Of a stretch of 64,000 bases of DNA, positions 15,722 through 24,713 are shown piece after piece. Made by a program: the position numbers and the translations under genes. Source of the DNA: Bacteroidota bacterium (GTDB lineage Bacteria; Bacteroidota; Bacteroidia; Chitinophagales; Saprospiraceae); assembly GCA_030147525.1 (NCBI GenBank), contig JASBVF010000043.1:1-64000 (forward strand). Reading direction: 5' to 3'. Below the pieces are notes generated by a model. That model was not told where the DNA came from. It made no database searches and saw only the letters and a list, made by a program, of their open reading frames with translations. Every line of letters starts with the position of its first letter. Position 1 is the stretch's first letter.

Positions 15722-17194
15722 ATGCATCATATCAGCCCTAACCTGCTCACCCTGGAACAAGTTGCCGGAGTGCTTCGTGATGGTAGTAAAATCAGCCTTT
15801 CCGACGAAAGCGCTCAACGCATCCGGCACTGCCGCCAATATCTGGAAGATAAAATCATCAACTCCGACGATACATTTTACGGCATTAACACCGGCTTCGG
15901 GTCGCTTTGCAACGTCCAGATCGGGAAACACGAACTGGAAGAACTTCAACTCAACCTCATCAAATCCCACGCCTGCGGCATGGGTGACGAGGTGCCTGCC
16001 GACGTAGTGCGCCTGATGCTTTTGTTAAAAATTCAGGGACTTTCACTCGGCTACTCCGGGGTACAACTGGCAACGATTCAGCGGCTGATTGATTTTTACA
16101 ACCACGATGTTTTGCCGGTCATATTTCAGCAGGGCTCGCTGGGAGCCTCCGGCGACCTTGCGCCATTGGCGCACCTGAGTCTGCCGCTCGAAGGGCTTGG
16201 AGAGGTACGCCTGAACGGCGAGCGAATGCCCGCCTCCGCTGCGCTCGAAAAATTCGGCTGGCAACCCATTCGCCTGAAAGCGAAGGAAGGACTGGCCCTG
16301 CTCAACGGCACCCAGTTTTGCCAGGCCTACGGCGTTTGGTGCCTGCTGGAAGCAAGGCGGCTTTTCGACCTCGCCAACCGCTGTGCCGCACTTTCACTCG
16401 ATGCGTTCGACTGCCGGCCGTCGCCTTTCAACGAACTTTTACATAAAATCAGGCCGCACGAAGGACAGTTGAAGGTAGCCGAAAAGATCCGTAACCTGTT
16501 GAAAAACAGCGAAATAGCAGTCCGTGAAAAAATAAGCGTGCAGGATCCCTACGCCTTCCGGTGCGTGCCGCAGGTGCACGGAGCCAGCTACGACGCCATC
16601 GCCCATGTTGAACGGATTTTTTTAACAGAAATCAATTCCGTCACAGACAACCCCACCATCTTCCCAGACGACGACGCCATCCTCTCCGGTGGGAATTTTC
16701 ATGCGCAGCCGTTGGCACTCCCGCTCGACTACCTCGCCATTGCGCTGGCCGAGTTAGGCAGTATTTCCGAACGGCGCACCTATCAGCTCATTTCCGGGCA
16801 GCGGGGCTTGCCAGCCTTCCTGACGAACCGGGGCGGGCTGCACTCCGGCCTGATGATTCCGCAGTACACAGCCGCCAGCATCGTTAGCCAAAACAAGCAA
16901 CTTTGTACGCCTGCCTCCGTGGACACCATCGTCTCTTCCAATGGGCAAGAAGACCACGTAAGCATGGGCGCCAATGCTGCCACGAAGGCTTACCGGGTCG
17001 TAGAAAATGTGGAGCGGGTGCTGGCCATCGAATGGATGACGGCAGCTCAGGCGATGGAATTCAGGAGGCCTGCCCGCACGTCGCCACAAATGGAAACCAT
17101 GCTCGAAGAGTACCGAAAAGCGGTGCCTGCGCTGGGGCCTGACCGGGTGTTGCATGACGATATGCAAAAAACACTGGCGTTTTTGAAAAAGTAA
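15722..17194 (+). CDS. hutH: Histidine ammonia-lyase
   Basis: A 490-residue aromatic amino-acid lyase that removes ammonia from L-histidine to give urocanate. The self-forming MIO cofactor comes from A142-S143-G144 in GSLGASGDLAP. The YGINTGFG motif, the SHACG segment typical of histidine lyases (a phenylalanine lyase has other residues there), the GNFHAQP motif and the NGQEDHVSM region are all present. Length is normal. Unusually, hutU, hutI and hutG/formiminotransferase are not adjacent, so either the rest of the pathway is elsewhere or urocanate or another cinnamate-like product is the end point. The next plus-strand gene starts 83 bases downstream. Confidence 0.88.
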   Translation: MHHISPNLLTLEQVAGVLRDGSKISLSDESAQRIRHCRQYLEDKIINSDDTFYGINTGFGSLCNVQIGKHELEELQLNLIKSHACGMGDEVPADVVRLMLLLKIQGLSLGYSGVQLATIQRLIDFYNHDVLPVIFQQGSLGASGDLAPLAHLSLPLEGLGEVRLNGERMPASAALEKFGWQPIRLKAKEGLALLNGTQFCQAYGVWCLLEARRLFDLANRCAALSLDAFDCRPSPFNELLHKIRPHEGQLKVAEKIRNLLKNSEIAVREKISVQDPYAFRCVPQVHGASYDAIAHVERIFLTEINSVTDNPTIFPDDDAILSGGNFHAQPLALPLDYLAIALAELGSISERRTYQLISGQRGLPAFLTNRGGLHSGLMIPQYTAASIVSQNKQLCTPASVDTIVSSNGQEDHVSMGANAATKAYRVVENVERVLAIEWMTAAQAMEFRRPARTSPQMETMLEEYRKAVPALGPDRVLHDDMQKTLAFLKK

Positions 17195-17277
17195 CGCACA
17201 TCTAAAACTGCTACTTTTGCGTTTCTTTTGGGTCGCCAAAATTTTTTGGCTGTTATTTTTGAAAAAATCATCCGGCA

Positions 17278-18039
17278 TTGAAGTACGCAACCATCTTTCT
17301 TTTTTTGACCATTCTCGCTGCACCGGCCTGCAAGAGTCTGCGCCGCACGGCGAGTGGAGAATTGAAACCCAAGAGCGAAAAAGTGCTCATGAAGCACCTG
17401 ATCGACAACCAGGTGAAAGCCGACTGGCTGGGCGCCAGGGCCAAAGTCGCCTACTCGGATGAATACGGGCGGGAAACTTTCACGACCGTCATCCGCATTC
17501 GCAAGGACAGCGCTATCTGGGTTGTTTTTAAAAAATTCAGCCTCGAAGGCGCCAGGGCACTCATCACTCCCGACTCCGTCTACATCCTCGACCGGCTCAA
17601 TCGGGAGTACTCGGTCAAGCCGTTTGCTGCTGTCCAACGGGAGTACAACCTGCCCGTCGGATTTCAGGGTTTGCAGGCATTACTGTTGGGCAACCCGGTT
17701 TTTTTCAGTAGTCAAACGGAAGCTGGTGTAGATTCGAATTACTACGTTTTGACACAAAAAAATGACCACCTGCTGGCAAAATACCGGCTGGACGGAGCAA
17801 AAATGCTGCTGCGGGAATTTTTTGTTGATGATTTCAGAAATCAGCGAAACATGTCAGTTGTTTCAACAAATTACCAGACTTTGGAGGGCAAGCAGAATTT
17901 TTCATATTTTCGTAGCCTTAATTTGAATAGCTCCGGCTTGGGGAAAATGAATGTTGAAATTGAATTTACCAAAGTTGAAATCAACATCCCGCAAAACCTG
18001 GACTTCGAAATACCGGACAGATATGAGCGAGTGGACTAA
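17278..18039 (+). CDS. DUF4292 family lipoprotein (LolA-like)
   Basis: A 253-residue protein. It begins with a short hydrophobic leader and a lipobox ending in cysteine (AAPAC), so it is a predicted lipoprotein. The body resembles DUF4292, a Bacteroidota family with a LolA/LolB-like beta-barrel fold that may handle lipids or lipoproteins in the periplasm. The start is TTG at 17278, chosen because it puts the signal sequence directly at the N-terminus and no nearby ATG is in frame. Its last 17 bases overlap the start of the next gene, indicating translational coupling with the EnvC-like protein. This pairing is seen in other Bacteroidota, from memory. Confidence 0.78.
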   Translation: MKYATIFLFLTILAAPACKSLRRTASGELKPKSEKVLMKHLIDNQVKADWLGARAKVAYSDEYGRETFTTVIRIRKDSAIWVVFKKFSLEGARALITPDSVYILDRLNREYSVKPFAAVQREYNLPVGFQGLQALLLGNPVFFSSQTEAGVDSNYYVLTQKNDHLLAKYRLDGAKMLLREFFVDDFRNQRNMSVVSTNYQTLEGKQNFSYFRSLNLNSSGLGKMNVEIEFTKVEINIPQNLDFEIPDRYERVD

Positions 18040-19282
18040 ATGGCAATTCTTCAAAGGCACAAGCTGTCTGCCAGCCGTTCTTGTATTGATTATTCTGGTT
18101 TGCAGCATTTCTGCTTTCGCGCAGCAAAGCAGAAAAGAACTCGAAGACAAGCGAAAAAAGCTGCTGAGGGAAATTGAAATGACCTCCAGCATGCTCAGAA
18201 AAACCACCGAAAACAAGGAAGCCACCCTCTCCCGCTACGTTACACTTCAAAAGCAAATCAACAAGCGCCAGCAGCTGATCGAAACCCTCAGGGCCGAAGT
18301 ACAGTATCTGCTGGAAAATATGCAGCGTACCACCGATGTCATCATTGCCCTGACGGATGATATCGACCGGCTGAAGAACGAGTACGCAAAAATGGCCCGG
18401 CACGCCTACCGCCAGCGACTGAGCCGTAGCGACTGGCTTTTTTTGTTTTCAGCAAAAAACTTCAATGACGCCTTCCGCCGCTGGCAGTATCTGCGCCAGT
18501 ACGATCGGTACCGCCAAAAACAGACCCGGCTGATTCTGGAAACACAACAAACGCTGCTCGACAAAATCAGAATGCTGGAAGATCGCAAAACCGAAAAGGA
18601 AAGATTACTCGATTCGGAAAGCCGCCAATCCGAAATGCTCGGCCTCGAAATGTCAGCAAAAAACAGATTGCTCGAAGAGCTCAAAGGCGATGAAGCCCGG
18701 CTGGCCCGTGACCTGGAGAAAAAGCGTACCGCTGCCGCCAAACTCAACTCCGCCATTGAAAATATTATCAAAGCAGAGATGGAACGTGTCAAACGGGAAG
18801 AGCGTTCAGCCGTGGCAGGTAAAACAAACGTCAGTCCTTCAGCAACACCGGACTTTGCCGTTTCATCAAAAGAATTTCAAAATAACCGTGGAAAACTACC
18901 CTGGCCGGTAAAAAACGGCGTCATCACCGGTTACTTTGGCCGTCAGCAGCATCCTACCATTCAATCGGTAGAAATCGTGAACAATGGCATCGATATTCGC
19001 ACGGATGAAGGGGCGCCCGTTCGGGCTGTTTTTGAAGGCACCGTGGTGGGGACACAGTTCATTCCCGGCTATGATTACATGGTCATCATCAAACACGGCG
19101 AGTACTACACGGTGTATTCCAACCTGGAAGAAGTCATCGTGAAAAATGGCGAGAAAGTAGCCGTTCGCCAAAGCATCGGCACCGTGAGCACCGACCGGAA
19201 AACCAATACTTCGGAGGTGCATTTTGAAATCTGGAAAGAAAAAACCAGGCTCAATCCGCAGGATTGGGTCGGAAGTAAGTAG
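18023..19282 (+). CDS. EnvC-like coiled-coil protein with degenerate LytM (M23) domain
   Basis: About 419 residues. A signal peptide (about 1-34) is followed by two long coiled-coil segments (about 35-285) and a C-terminal LytM/peptidase M23 domain (about 300-418). The zinc ligands are eroded: the usual HxGxD-type motif reads NNGIDI, and YSNL and VHFEIW replace the standard histidine motifs. This matches EnvC/NlpD-type activators, which do not cut peptidoglycan themselves but switch on amidases during cell separation. The ATG at 18023 overlaps the DUF4292 gene; a start further upstream would lie deep inside that gene. No amidase gene is adjacent. Confidence 0.8.
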   Translation: MSEWTKWQFFKGTSCLPAVLVLIILVCSISAFAQQSRKELEDKRKKLLREIEMTSSMLRKTTENKEATLSRYVTLQKQINKRQQLIETLRAEVQYLLENMQRTTDVIIALTDDIDRLKNEYAKMARHAYRQRLSRSDWLFLFSAKNFNDAFRRWQYLRQYDRYRQKQTRLILETQQTLLDKIRMLEDRKTEKERLLDSESRQSEMLGLEMSAKNRLLEELKGDEARLARDLEKKRTAAAKLNSAIENIIKAEMERVKREERSAVAGKTNVSPSATPDFAVSSKEFQNNRGKLPWPVKNGVITGYFGRQQHPTIQSVEIVNNGIDIRTDEGAPVRAVFEGTVVGTQFIPGYDYMVIIKHGEYYTVYSNLEEVIVKNGEKVAVRQSIGTVSTDRKTNTSEVHFEIWKEKTRLNPQDWVGSK

Positions 19283-19396
19283 GGTTTTTGAGGTTTTGAG
19301 GTTTAGGGTTTTTGAGGTTTTGAGGTTCTGGGCATTGCTCAAAAAACCAAATACCTCAAAAACCCTTAAACCTCAAAACCCTTAAACCTCCAAACC
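19283..19396. repeat. Octamer-repeat hairpin between envC-like gene and hflX
   Basis: The left arm (19283-19332) is a run of 8-bp units such as GGTTTTTG, AGGTTTTG and AGGTTTAG. The right arm (19340-19396) has complementary units such as CAAAAACC, CTTAAACC and TCAAAACC. The two arms can fold into one long stem. The whole gap between the two genes is made of this repeat. Confidence 0.8.
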
Positions 19397-19406
19397 ATCA
19401 AGAACT

Positions 19407-20618
19407 ATGAGTAAAGAGTGGAATTTAAGCACACAACAAAATAAAGGACTGAAGCGAGAGGAACACGCTGTTCTGGTGGGTGTCGTCTACGGCATGCAAA
19501 CAGAAGAACAGGTCAACGAATACCTCAACGAACTCGAATTTCTGGCCCTCACCGCCGGAGCGAAAACCGACCGCCGGTACATTCAGAAACTCCCCAATCC
19601 GCACCCCCGGACTTTCATCGGAAAAGGTAAACTGGAGGAAATCAAAAAATATGTTGATGACCACGAAGACGTCAACATGGTCATTTTTGACGATGACCTC
19701 TCCGGCAAGCAGGTTTCTGCTTTGGAAACAGAGCTGAAAGTCAAAATTGTGGACCGAAGCTCGCTCATCCTCGACATCTTCGCCCGCAGGGCGCAGACAG
19801 CACAGGCCAAAACGCAGGTCGAACTGGCGCAATTACAGTACCTCCTCCCCCGTCTCCGGGGTTTGTGGACGCACCTTGAGCGCCAACGAGGTGGTATCGG
19901 GATGCGGGGACCGGGTGAAAAGGAAATCGAGACGGATCGCCGGATCGTACGGGACAAAATCTCTTTGCTAAAAAAACAGCTTGAAAAAATAGATCGCCAA
20001 GCCGTAACGCAGCGAAAAAACCGGGGCGAACTCATCCGGGTAGCGCTCGTCGGCTACACCAACGTCGGCAAATCCACGCTGATGAACGTGCTCAGCAAAT
20101 CGGAAGTTTTTGCCGAAAACAAGCTCTTCGCCACACTCGACACGACCGTTCGGAAAGTCGTTTACGAAAATGTACCGTTCCTCCTCTCCGATACGGTAGG
20201 GTTCATTCGCAAATTGCCCCACCACCTCGTCGAAAGTTTTAAATCAACCCTCGACGAAGTCCGGGAGAGCGACATCCTGCTCCACGTGGTGGACATCGGC
20301 CATCCGCACTTCGAAGATCATGTGAACACCGTCAATGAAACGCTGGAAGAACTCGGCGCCCGCAACAAGCCTACACTCCTGGTTTTCAACAAAATAGATG
20401 CCTACCGGGAGCTGAATTTCGACAAGCTCCTCGACGCTGAAACCAAGCAGGAAATCGAGCGTGAGCTACAGCAAAATCTTAAAAATCAGTTCGAGTACGA
20501 CAATATTTTCATTTCAGCCCTCGAGCGGGAAAACCTGGAAGAGCTTCGGGAAAAAGTAATCACCATGGTGAAACGGGAGTACCAGATCCGGTACCCCTAC
20601 GAGGTAAAACCGTGGTGA
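19407..20618 (+). CDS. hflX: GTPase HflX
   Basis: A 403-residue ribosome-associated GTPase. The N-terminal HflX domain (about 1-170) contains NPHPRTFIGKGKLEEI and the glycine-rich loop RGGIGMRGPGEKEIETDRR. A coiled segment leads to the G domain with GYTNVGKST (near residue 215), DTVGF and NKID. HflX splits stalled 70S ribosomes, for example after heat shock. Length is normal. It stands alone, preceded by an octamer-repeat hairpin and convergent with the sulfatase 16 bases away. Confidence 0.93.
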   Translation: MSKEWNLSTQQNKGLKREEHAVLVGVVYGMQTEEQVNEYLNELEFLALTAGAKTDRRYIQKLPNPHPRTFIGKGKLEEIKKYVDDHEDVNMVIFDDDLSGKQVSALETELKVKIVDRSSLILDIFARRAQTAQAKTQVELAQLQYLLPRLRGLWTHLERQRGGIGMRGPGEKEIETDRRIVRDKISLLKKQLEKIDRQAVTQRKNRGELIRVALVGYTNVGKSTLMNVLSKSEVFAENKLFATLDTTVRKVVYENVPFLLSDTVGFIRKLPHHLVESFKSTLDEVRESDILLHVVDIGHPHFEDHVNTVNETLEELGARNKPTLLVFNKIDAYRELNFDKLLDAETKQEIERELQQNLKNQFEYDNIFISALERENLEELREKVITMVKREYQIRYPYEVKPW

Positions 20619-20634
20619 CGGACGGACTTGTTTT

Positions 20635-22113
20635 TTAAAAATTCCATTTCTCCACAGGCGATGCGGTTCTGCTCTCTGTCAAAATCTGTTGCATTTTGGC
20701 AACGACCTCAGGGTTCCTGGCTGCGACGTTTTTGCTTTCAGCCGGGTCATTTTCAAGATCGTACAGCTCGATGGGCGCATCAGGGTTTTCTCGCAAATTG
20801 AGCCGCAGCGCCTTCCATTTTCCCCAAATCGCCGCCTGCGACGAACCGCCACTGTGAAATTCCCAGTACAAATTTTCATGTTGCTGCTGCGTCCCTTCTC
20901 CCGTCAGCACCGGCAGCAGGGAAATGCCATCAATGTCAGCCTTTGCAGAAATGCCCGACACCTCGCAAATCGTAGGAAAGTAATCCCACATCGCCGTAAG
21001 ATGGTCACTCACGGTGCCTTCGGCAATTTTTCCCTTCCAACGGGCGATCGCAGGCACCCGGATACCGCCTTCGTAAAGATTTGTTTTACAACCTCTTAGC
21101 CCGCCGTGGCTATTAAAAAAATCCGTGTCAACGCCGCCAAGTCCCGGAATCGTTGCACCGTTGTCACTGGTGAAAATCACAAGCGTGTTTTCCTCCAGCC
21201 CTAATTCTTTCAGTAAATCCATGATCAAACCGACGTCGGAATCGAGGCGGGAAATCATCGCAGCGTAGGCCGCCCTCGGTTTTTGATGCGGAAGGTAGCC
21301 TCGACCACCAGGGTAAGGCACGGTATCGAGGTGGGCGTAAGGCGCCAGTTCTTCATCCGGCACCTGCAAGGCCAGGTGCGGGATGGGCGAAGCATAGTAC
21401 AGAAAAAATGGCCCGTCTTTTTTCTCCCGGATGAAGCTAATCACTTTTTGCCGCATACTTTCAGCGGCGTAGTCACTTCCTTTGAAAGGCAGATACGTCC
21501 TGGCACTCGCAGTGTCAGCCGCTTCCGGCAGCCGTTGGTGAGGCGAGAAATAGGCATTTGCAAGGGTGTCCCAACGGCCGTTTTCCCAGAGGTGAGTGGG
21601 GTAGTAGTTGTGCGCCTGCTTCTGGTCGAGGTAGCCGTAAAAATAATCGAAGCCGTGAAGGTTCGGATTGCCCGTGGAGTCCGCCATGCCAAGCCCCCAC
21701 TTGCCGATGCAGGCAGTGGCGTAACCCTGGCTCCGGAGCAGTTCGGCGATGGTCGTTTCGGCGGTGTCGAGCGGGAGTTGGCCGCCTTCCTCCTCGTCCG
21801 TCCAGCCACCCATTTCGTAGTTGTCCCGGACGTAAGCATGGCCCATGTGTTTGCCTGTTAAAAAAGCGCAACGGGACGGGGCGCAGACCGTGCTGCCGGA
21901 GTAGCTTCGGGTGAAACGCTTTCCCTCCGCCGCCATACGATCGAGGTTGGGTGTTTGAATAATTTGCTGACCGTAGCTGCCAAGTTCGCCATAGCCCAGG
22001 TCGTCGGCAAGGATAAAAATGACGTTGGGAGGCCGGGTGGAAGTAGTTTTTTTAGCTGATTCACAAGCTGTTAGAAAAAACAAGGCGAGCAGGCAATGAC
22101 AGAGGCTTTTCAT
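20635..22113 (-). CDS. Secreted sulfatase (arylsulfatase type)
   Basis: A 492-residue type I sulfatase with a lipoprotein signal peptide (LTAC, cysteine 17). The sulfatase signature C77-A-P-S-R81 supplies the cysteine matured to formylglycine, and metal ligands include D37 and D38 in ADDLGYGE. GKWGLG and the later TSDNGA motif are the other family hallmarks. It would remove sulfate esters from glycans or small molecules in the periplasm or at the surface. The maturing enzyme (anaerobic or FGE type) is not in this window. It is the last gene of a minus-strand run after the phosphotransferase. Confidence 0.9.
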   Translation of the reverse strand: MKSLCHCLLALFFLTACESAKKTTSTRPPNVIFILADDLGYGELGSYGQQIIQTPNLDRMAAEGKRFTRSYSGSTVCAPSRCAFLTGKHMGHAYVRDNYEMGGWTDEEEGGQLPLDTAETTIAELLRSQGYATACIGKWGLGMADSTGNPNLHGFDYFYGYLDQKQAHNYYPTHLWENGRWDTLANAYFSPHQRLPEAADTASARTYLPFKGSDYAAESMRQKVISFIREKKDGPFFLYYASPIPHLALQVPDEELAPYAHLDTVPYPGGRGYLPHQKPRAAYAAMISRLDSDVGLIMDLLKELGLEENTLVIFTSDNGATIPGLGGVDTDFFNSHGGLRGCKTNLYEGGIRVPAIARWKGKIAEGTVSDHLTAMWDYFPTICEVSGISAKADIDGISLLPVLTGEGTQQQHENLYWEFHSGGSSQAAIWGKWKALRLNLRENPDAPIELYDLENDPAESKNVAARNPEVVAKMQQILTESRTASPVEKWNF

Positions 22114-22143
22114 TTTGCGAAGGAAATTTTGTCGGTGAAAAAC

Positions 22144-23172
22144 TCAAATTTCACTCATTGCCTTCAATTTCCAGGCATAATTCCGGCACAAATTGGCCAG
22201 CGTCCGGACTTCTGCCTTAAGGGCTTCAATATCTGCCGTGGGTTCTGCGAGTTCCTCCCCCAGTTGCAGCCCGGCCACTTTCAGCCGCACGGTAGCCCGG
22301 TAGAGCAGAAAATACTGGAAAATCACCCTGTCCTCCGGGAGGCGGAAGCAGGGGTAGGTTTCGCTGTATTTTTTAATCAAAATTCCTTTGAAGTCCTTGC
22401 GGCCAAAGCGTTTGAGGTCCATGGCCAGGAAGGCCAGTTCGCTGAGCACATCGTTCACCCGGAAGCGCTCGTTGAACTCGATGCAGTCGAAGATGACTGG
22501 TTTTTCCAGTAAAAAAATATTGCGGGAGTGCAGGTCGCCGTGGCCGTCCCGGACAAAATCTTCCTGTACCCTTTCCTCAAACCTCCAGGCCAGTTTTTGC
22601 AAAACGGCACCCGCCAACTCAATCCAACCGTCGATCCAGGCTTCAAAATCTTCATCCACATTTTCGGTTAAAACTTTTGAAACCGAGGCCAGGTCAGCAA
22701 AATCCTCCATCGCTGCCGCTTCGTCGAACGGCTCATTCATCACCCTGGCATTTTGATGAAAAACAGCCAACTGTTCCGCAATCGCCTCGATGTCGGAGTC
22801 CTTGACGAGATCTTTTTCCAACAGCAAATCCATCTGGCGTTGATGGTCCACACGCTGCATTTGCACAGCAAAATCGACCGTTTCGCCCGGTATGCCGATG
22901 CCACAATTTTTACCGCCAAAAACAATGGGAACCGTACCAAGATAAATGTCCGTCAGGCGGCGGTTGAGGCGGACTTCCTCCTCACAGGCGTGCTGGCGCA
23001 AAGCCAGTGTGGAGAAGTCGAGAAAGCTGAATTTTACCGGTTTTTTGATTTTGAAAGCAAATTTTTCAGTCAAAATGACCCACGAAGCGTGTGTCTCGAT
23101 GAGCTCTTCGCAGATACTACCATCGGGAAAAATACCTTCGTTGGCTAATGTTTCAATTTGCTGTTGGGTCAT
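22144..23172 (-). CDS. Aminoglycoside-phosphotransferase-like kinase (COG2187 type)
   Basis: A 342-residue protein with the APH/choline-kinase fold. The catalytic loop region HGDLHSRNIFLLEKPVIFDC contains the conserved HGDLHxxN and a following D in VIFDCIEFN. This matches proteins usually called COG2187, which often carry a second, P-loop kinase domain. Here that second domain is the separate upstream gene, overlapping by four bases (ATGA), so the two are translationally coupled and probably work together. The phosphorylated substrate is unknown; resistance to aminoglycosides should not be assumed. Confidence 0.78.
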   Translation of the reverse strand: MTQQQIETLANEGIFPDGSICEELIETHASWVILTEKFAFKIKKPVKFSFLDFSTLALRQHACEEEVRLNRRLTDIYLGTVPIVFGGKNCGIGIPGETVDFAVQMQRVDHQRQMDLLLEKDLVKDSDIEAIAEQLAVFHQNARVMNEPFDEAAAMEDFADLASVSKVLTENVDEDFEAWIDGWIELAGAVLQKLAWRFEERVQEDFVRDGHGDLHSRNIFLLEKPVIFDCIEFNERFRVNDVLSELAFLAMDLKRFGRKDFKGILIKKYSETYPCFRLPEDRVIFQYFLLYRATVRLKVAGLQLGEELAEPTADIEALKAEVRTLANLCRNYAWKLKAMSEI

Positions 23173-23690
23173 GAATTTTCGGTTAAATATTTCACCGCCA
23201 GGCGCACCATTTCATCCAGTGAAAGTTCGTTCGAATCGAGTGTGAGGTGAGGTTTTTCGATGTTTTCCCACTCAGCTTTGAGCTTCAGATACACCTCCGT
23301 GGTGGCTTCGCTGTCTTCCCGTTTTTTTTGCAGGCGCCGGAAAGAGGCGGATTCCGGGATTTTCATTTCGATAAAATGGCAGGGCACGCCACATTTTTCT
23401 GCCAAATCTTCCCACGGTTGCCTGAGCGATTGTTTGAAAAAAGTTGAATCTACGATCACGAACGCTCCGTCTTCCAGGGCGGCTTTCGCCTGCCTCAGCA
23501 TGGCATCGTACACTCGTTGTTTGGATGCCGTGTCATACTCACCCCGAAGCCCCAGGTCCGTTCGGGTAGCATCGCTGTTGATGTGGCAGGCACCCAGTTT
23601 TTCCGACAGCGCACGAGCGAACCAAGTCTTACCTGAAGCCGGCAACCCTGCGACAAGCAGCAGTGCGGATTTCATTTTTTCAACTTTCAT
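23169..23690 (-). CDS. P-loop kinase, AAA_33 / COG0645 type
   Basis: A 173-residue P-loop kinase with Walker A GLPASGKT (residues 15-22). It has the arrangement seen in small-molecule and nucleic-acid kinases of the zeta-toxin/polynucleotide-kinase group: a DxT-type start of the substrate domain (NSDATRTDLG) and a VIVDSTF strand. In many bacteria this domain is the C-terminal half of a fusion with the APH-like domain encoded by the next gene. An alternative ATG five codons in is possible. A terminator of the preceding operon lies upstream, so this gene begins its own unit. Confidence 0.75.
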   Translation of the reverse strand: MKVEKMKSALLLVAGLPASGKTWFARALSEKLGACHINSDATRTDLGLRGEYDTASKQRVYDAMLRQAKAALEDGAFVIVDSTFFKQSLRQPWEDLAEKCGVPCHFIEMKIPESASFRRLQKKREDSEATTEVYLKLKAEWENIEKPHLTLDSNELSLDEMVRLAVKYLTENS

Positions 23691-23727
23691 ATATCAGGCA
23701 ATTTTGAGCTGAGCTTTATTTTGTAAA

Positions 23728-23756
23728 CAAAAAATGGCCACTCGAAGGCGGCCATC
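23728..23756 (-). terminator. Terminator of the bamD-rpoZ-coaBC-porD operon
   Basis: On the minus strand ATGGCC pairs with GGCCAT around a ten-base loop and is followed by a run of T and TTTG. It lies about 40 bases beyond the porD stop. Confidence 0.65.
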
Positions 23757-23797
23757 CGGATATTTTCTTGAAAATTTTAGGGTCTGGAGTTCTGATT

Positions 23798-24703
23798 TTA
23801 TTTCCCGATACCTGACCGGTATTCCGATGCTCTCGGCGGGTCCACTCTTTCCATGGTTTGCGTCACCGCAGTTTTTTCCTGCTGGCCTGCACCTTTGTAA
23901 ATTTCGATGATTTCATCTGATTTAGTATTGGCAAAGACCTGAAGAATCATGGAGTTCGGATAGCTTCGATTGACATCGCCCAGTTTTTCGACGGCCTGCG
24001 TCATCACAGCCCTGCCAACAGCCACATCCTGATACATCATGTCGAGCCCTTGACGGTGATAATCATAAACCGCCTGCCGGAACGGCCGTACCCTCGGAGA
24101 AAGTAAATTTTCAATCAACCAGTAACGGTTGCGATTATTTTCCACGGACCGCCAGCCAGGAACACTCGACGCCACATTCGGCGGTATCCGGTTTACAATA
24201 TCCTGTGCTGCCTGAAAGTAAGGCTCTCCACCAAATGGCGAAAAAGAATCGTAATCCATACCAATTACAATGTAGGCGTAGTAACCCAGCACCGAGGTCA
24301 AGTTGTTCAGGTAAGTGGTCTGGCTGAATTCGAGCGGCTGGAACTGTTCGTAAGTAAACACCACGCTTTTGTCCTGATGCTTGAACATCGGCGTTTCGTA
24401 GGTGCTGTTATATACAGGACGAATGGACTGAAAAGACAGCTCCGCCTCAAAAGTATTGGCAGAAAGTTCTTTCGAAATGGTGATAACGATGTCCATTTTG
24501 ATGCGTTCTTCCTGTTCGAAGACATCAGTCGTCCATTTCTGGTTATTCATAAATTCCTCAACTGAGGTTTTAAGGGTTTCAAAAACCTTGGGGTCAGCAG
24601 TTTGAAGTTTTGGAGTATTGATAGTCACATTTACCCGAAGCTCCTGCGCCTGGGTCGTTCCGATAAAAAAACATAGAATGGTAAGTACGAACCACTTTTT
24701 CAT
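23798..24703 (-). CDS. porD: DUF4835 protein, type IX secretion component PorD
   Basis: A 301-residue exported protein with a signal peptide (about 1-19, ending in TQAQE). The body matches the DUF4835 family, known as PorD in type IX secretion work. Supporting signatures are the opening beta strand LRVNVTINTPKLQTADPKVF, the FNRTDYF-like GYYAYIVIGMDYDSF region and the segment around RPFRQAVYDYHRQGLD. It lies 10 bases after coaBC in the order bamD-rpoZ-coaBC-porD, which is common in Bacteroidota, where recN usually follows; recN is absent here. PorD is periplasmic and needed for T9SS function in some species, though its exact place in the machine is unclear. Confidence 0.85.
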   Translation of the reverse strand: MKKWFVLTILCFFIGTTQAQELRVNVTINTPKLQTADPKVFETLKTSVEEFMNNQKWTTDVFEQEERIKMDIVITISKELSANTFEAELSFQSIRPVYNSTYETPMFKHQDKSVVFTYEQFQPLEFSQTTYLNNLTSVLGYYAYIVIGMDYDSFSPFGGEPYFQAAQDIVNRIPPNVASSVPGWRSVENNRNRYWLIENLLSPRVRPFRQAVYDYHRQGLDMMYQDVAVGRAVMTQAVEKLGDVNRSYPNSMILQVFANTKSDEIIEIYKGAGQQEKTAVTQTMERVDPPRASEYRSGIGK

Positions 24704-24713
24704 GCTAAAATTT

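Noticed and set aside
19283-19396. CRISPR array or telomere-like repeat
   Set aside because: There are no spacers of regular length between repeats, the units are only about 8 bp and degenerate, and the layout is a palindrome.
22144-23172. Aminoglycoside resistance gene
   Set aside because: The fold is shared by many kinases, and the pairing with a COG0645-type kinase points to a housekeeping or unknown substrate.
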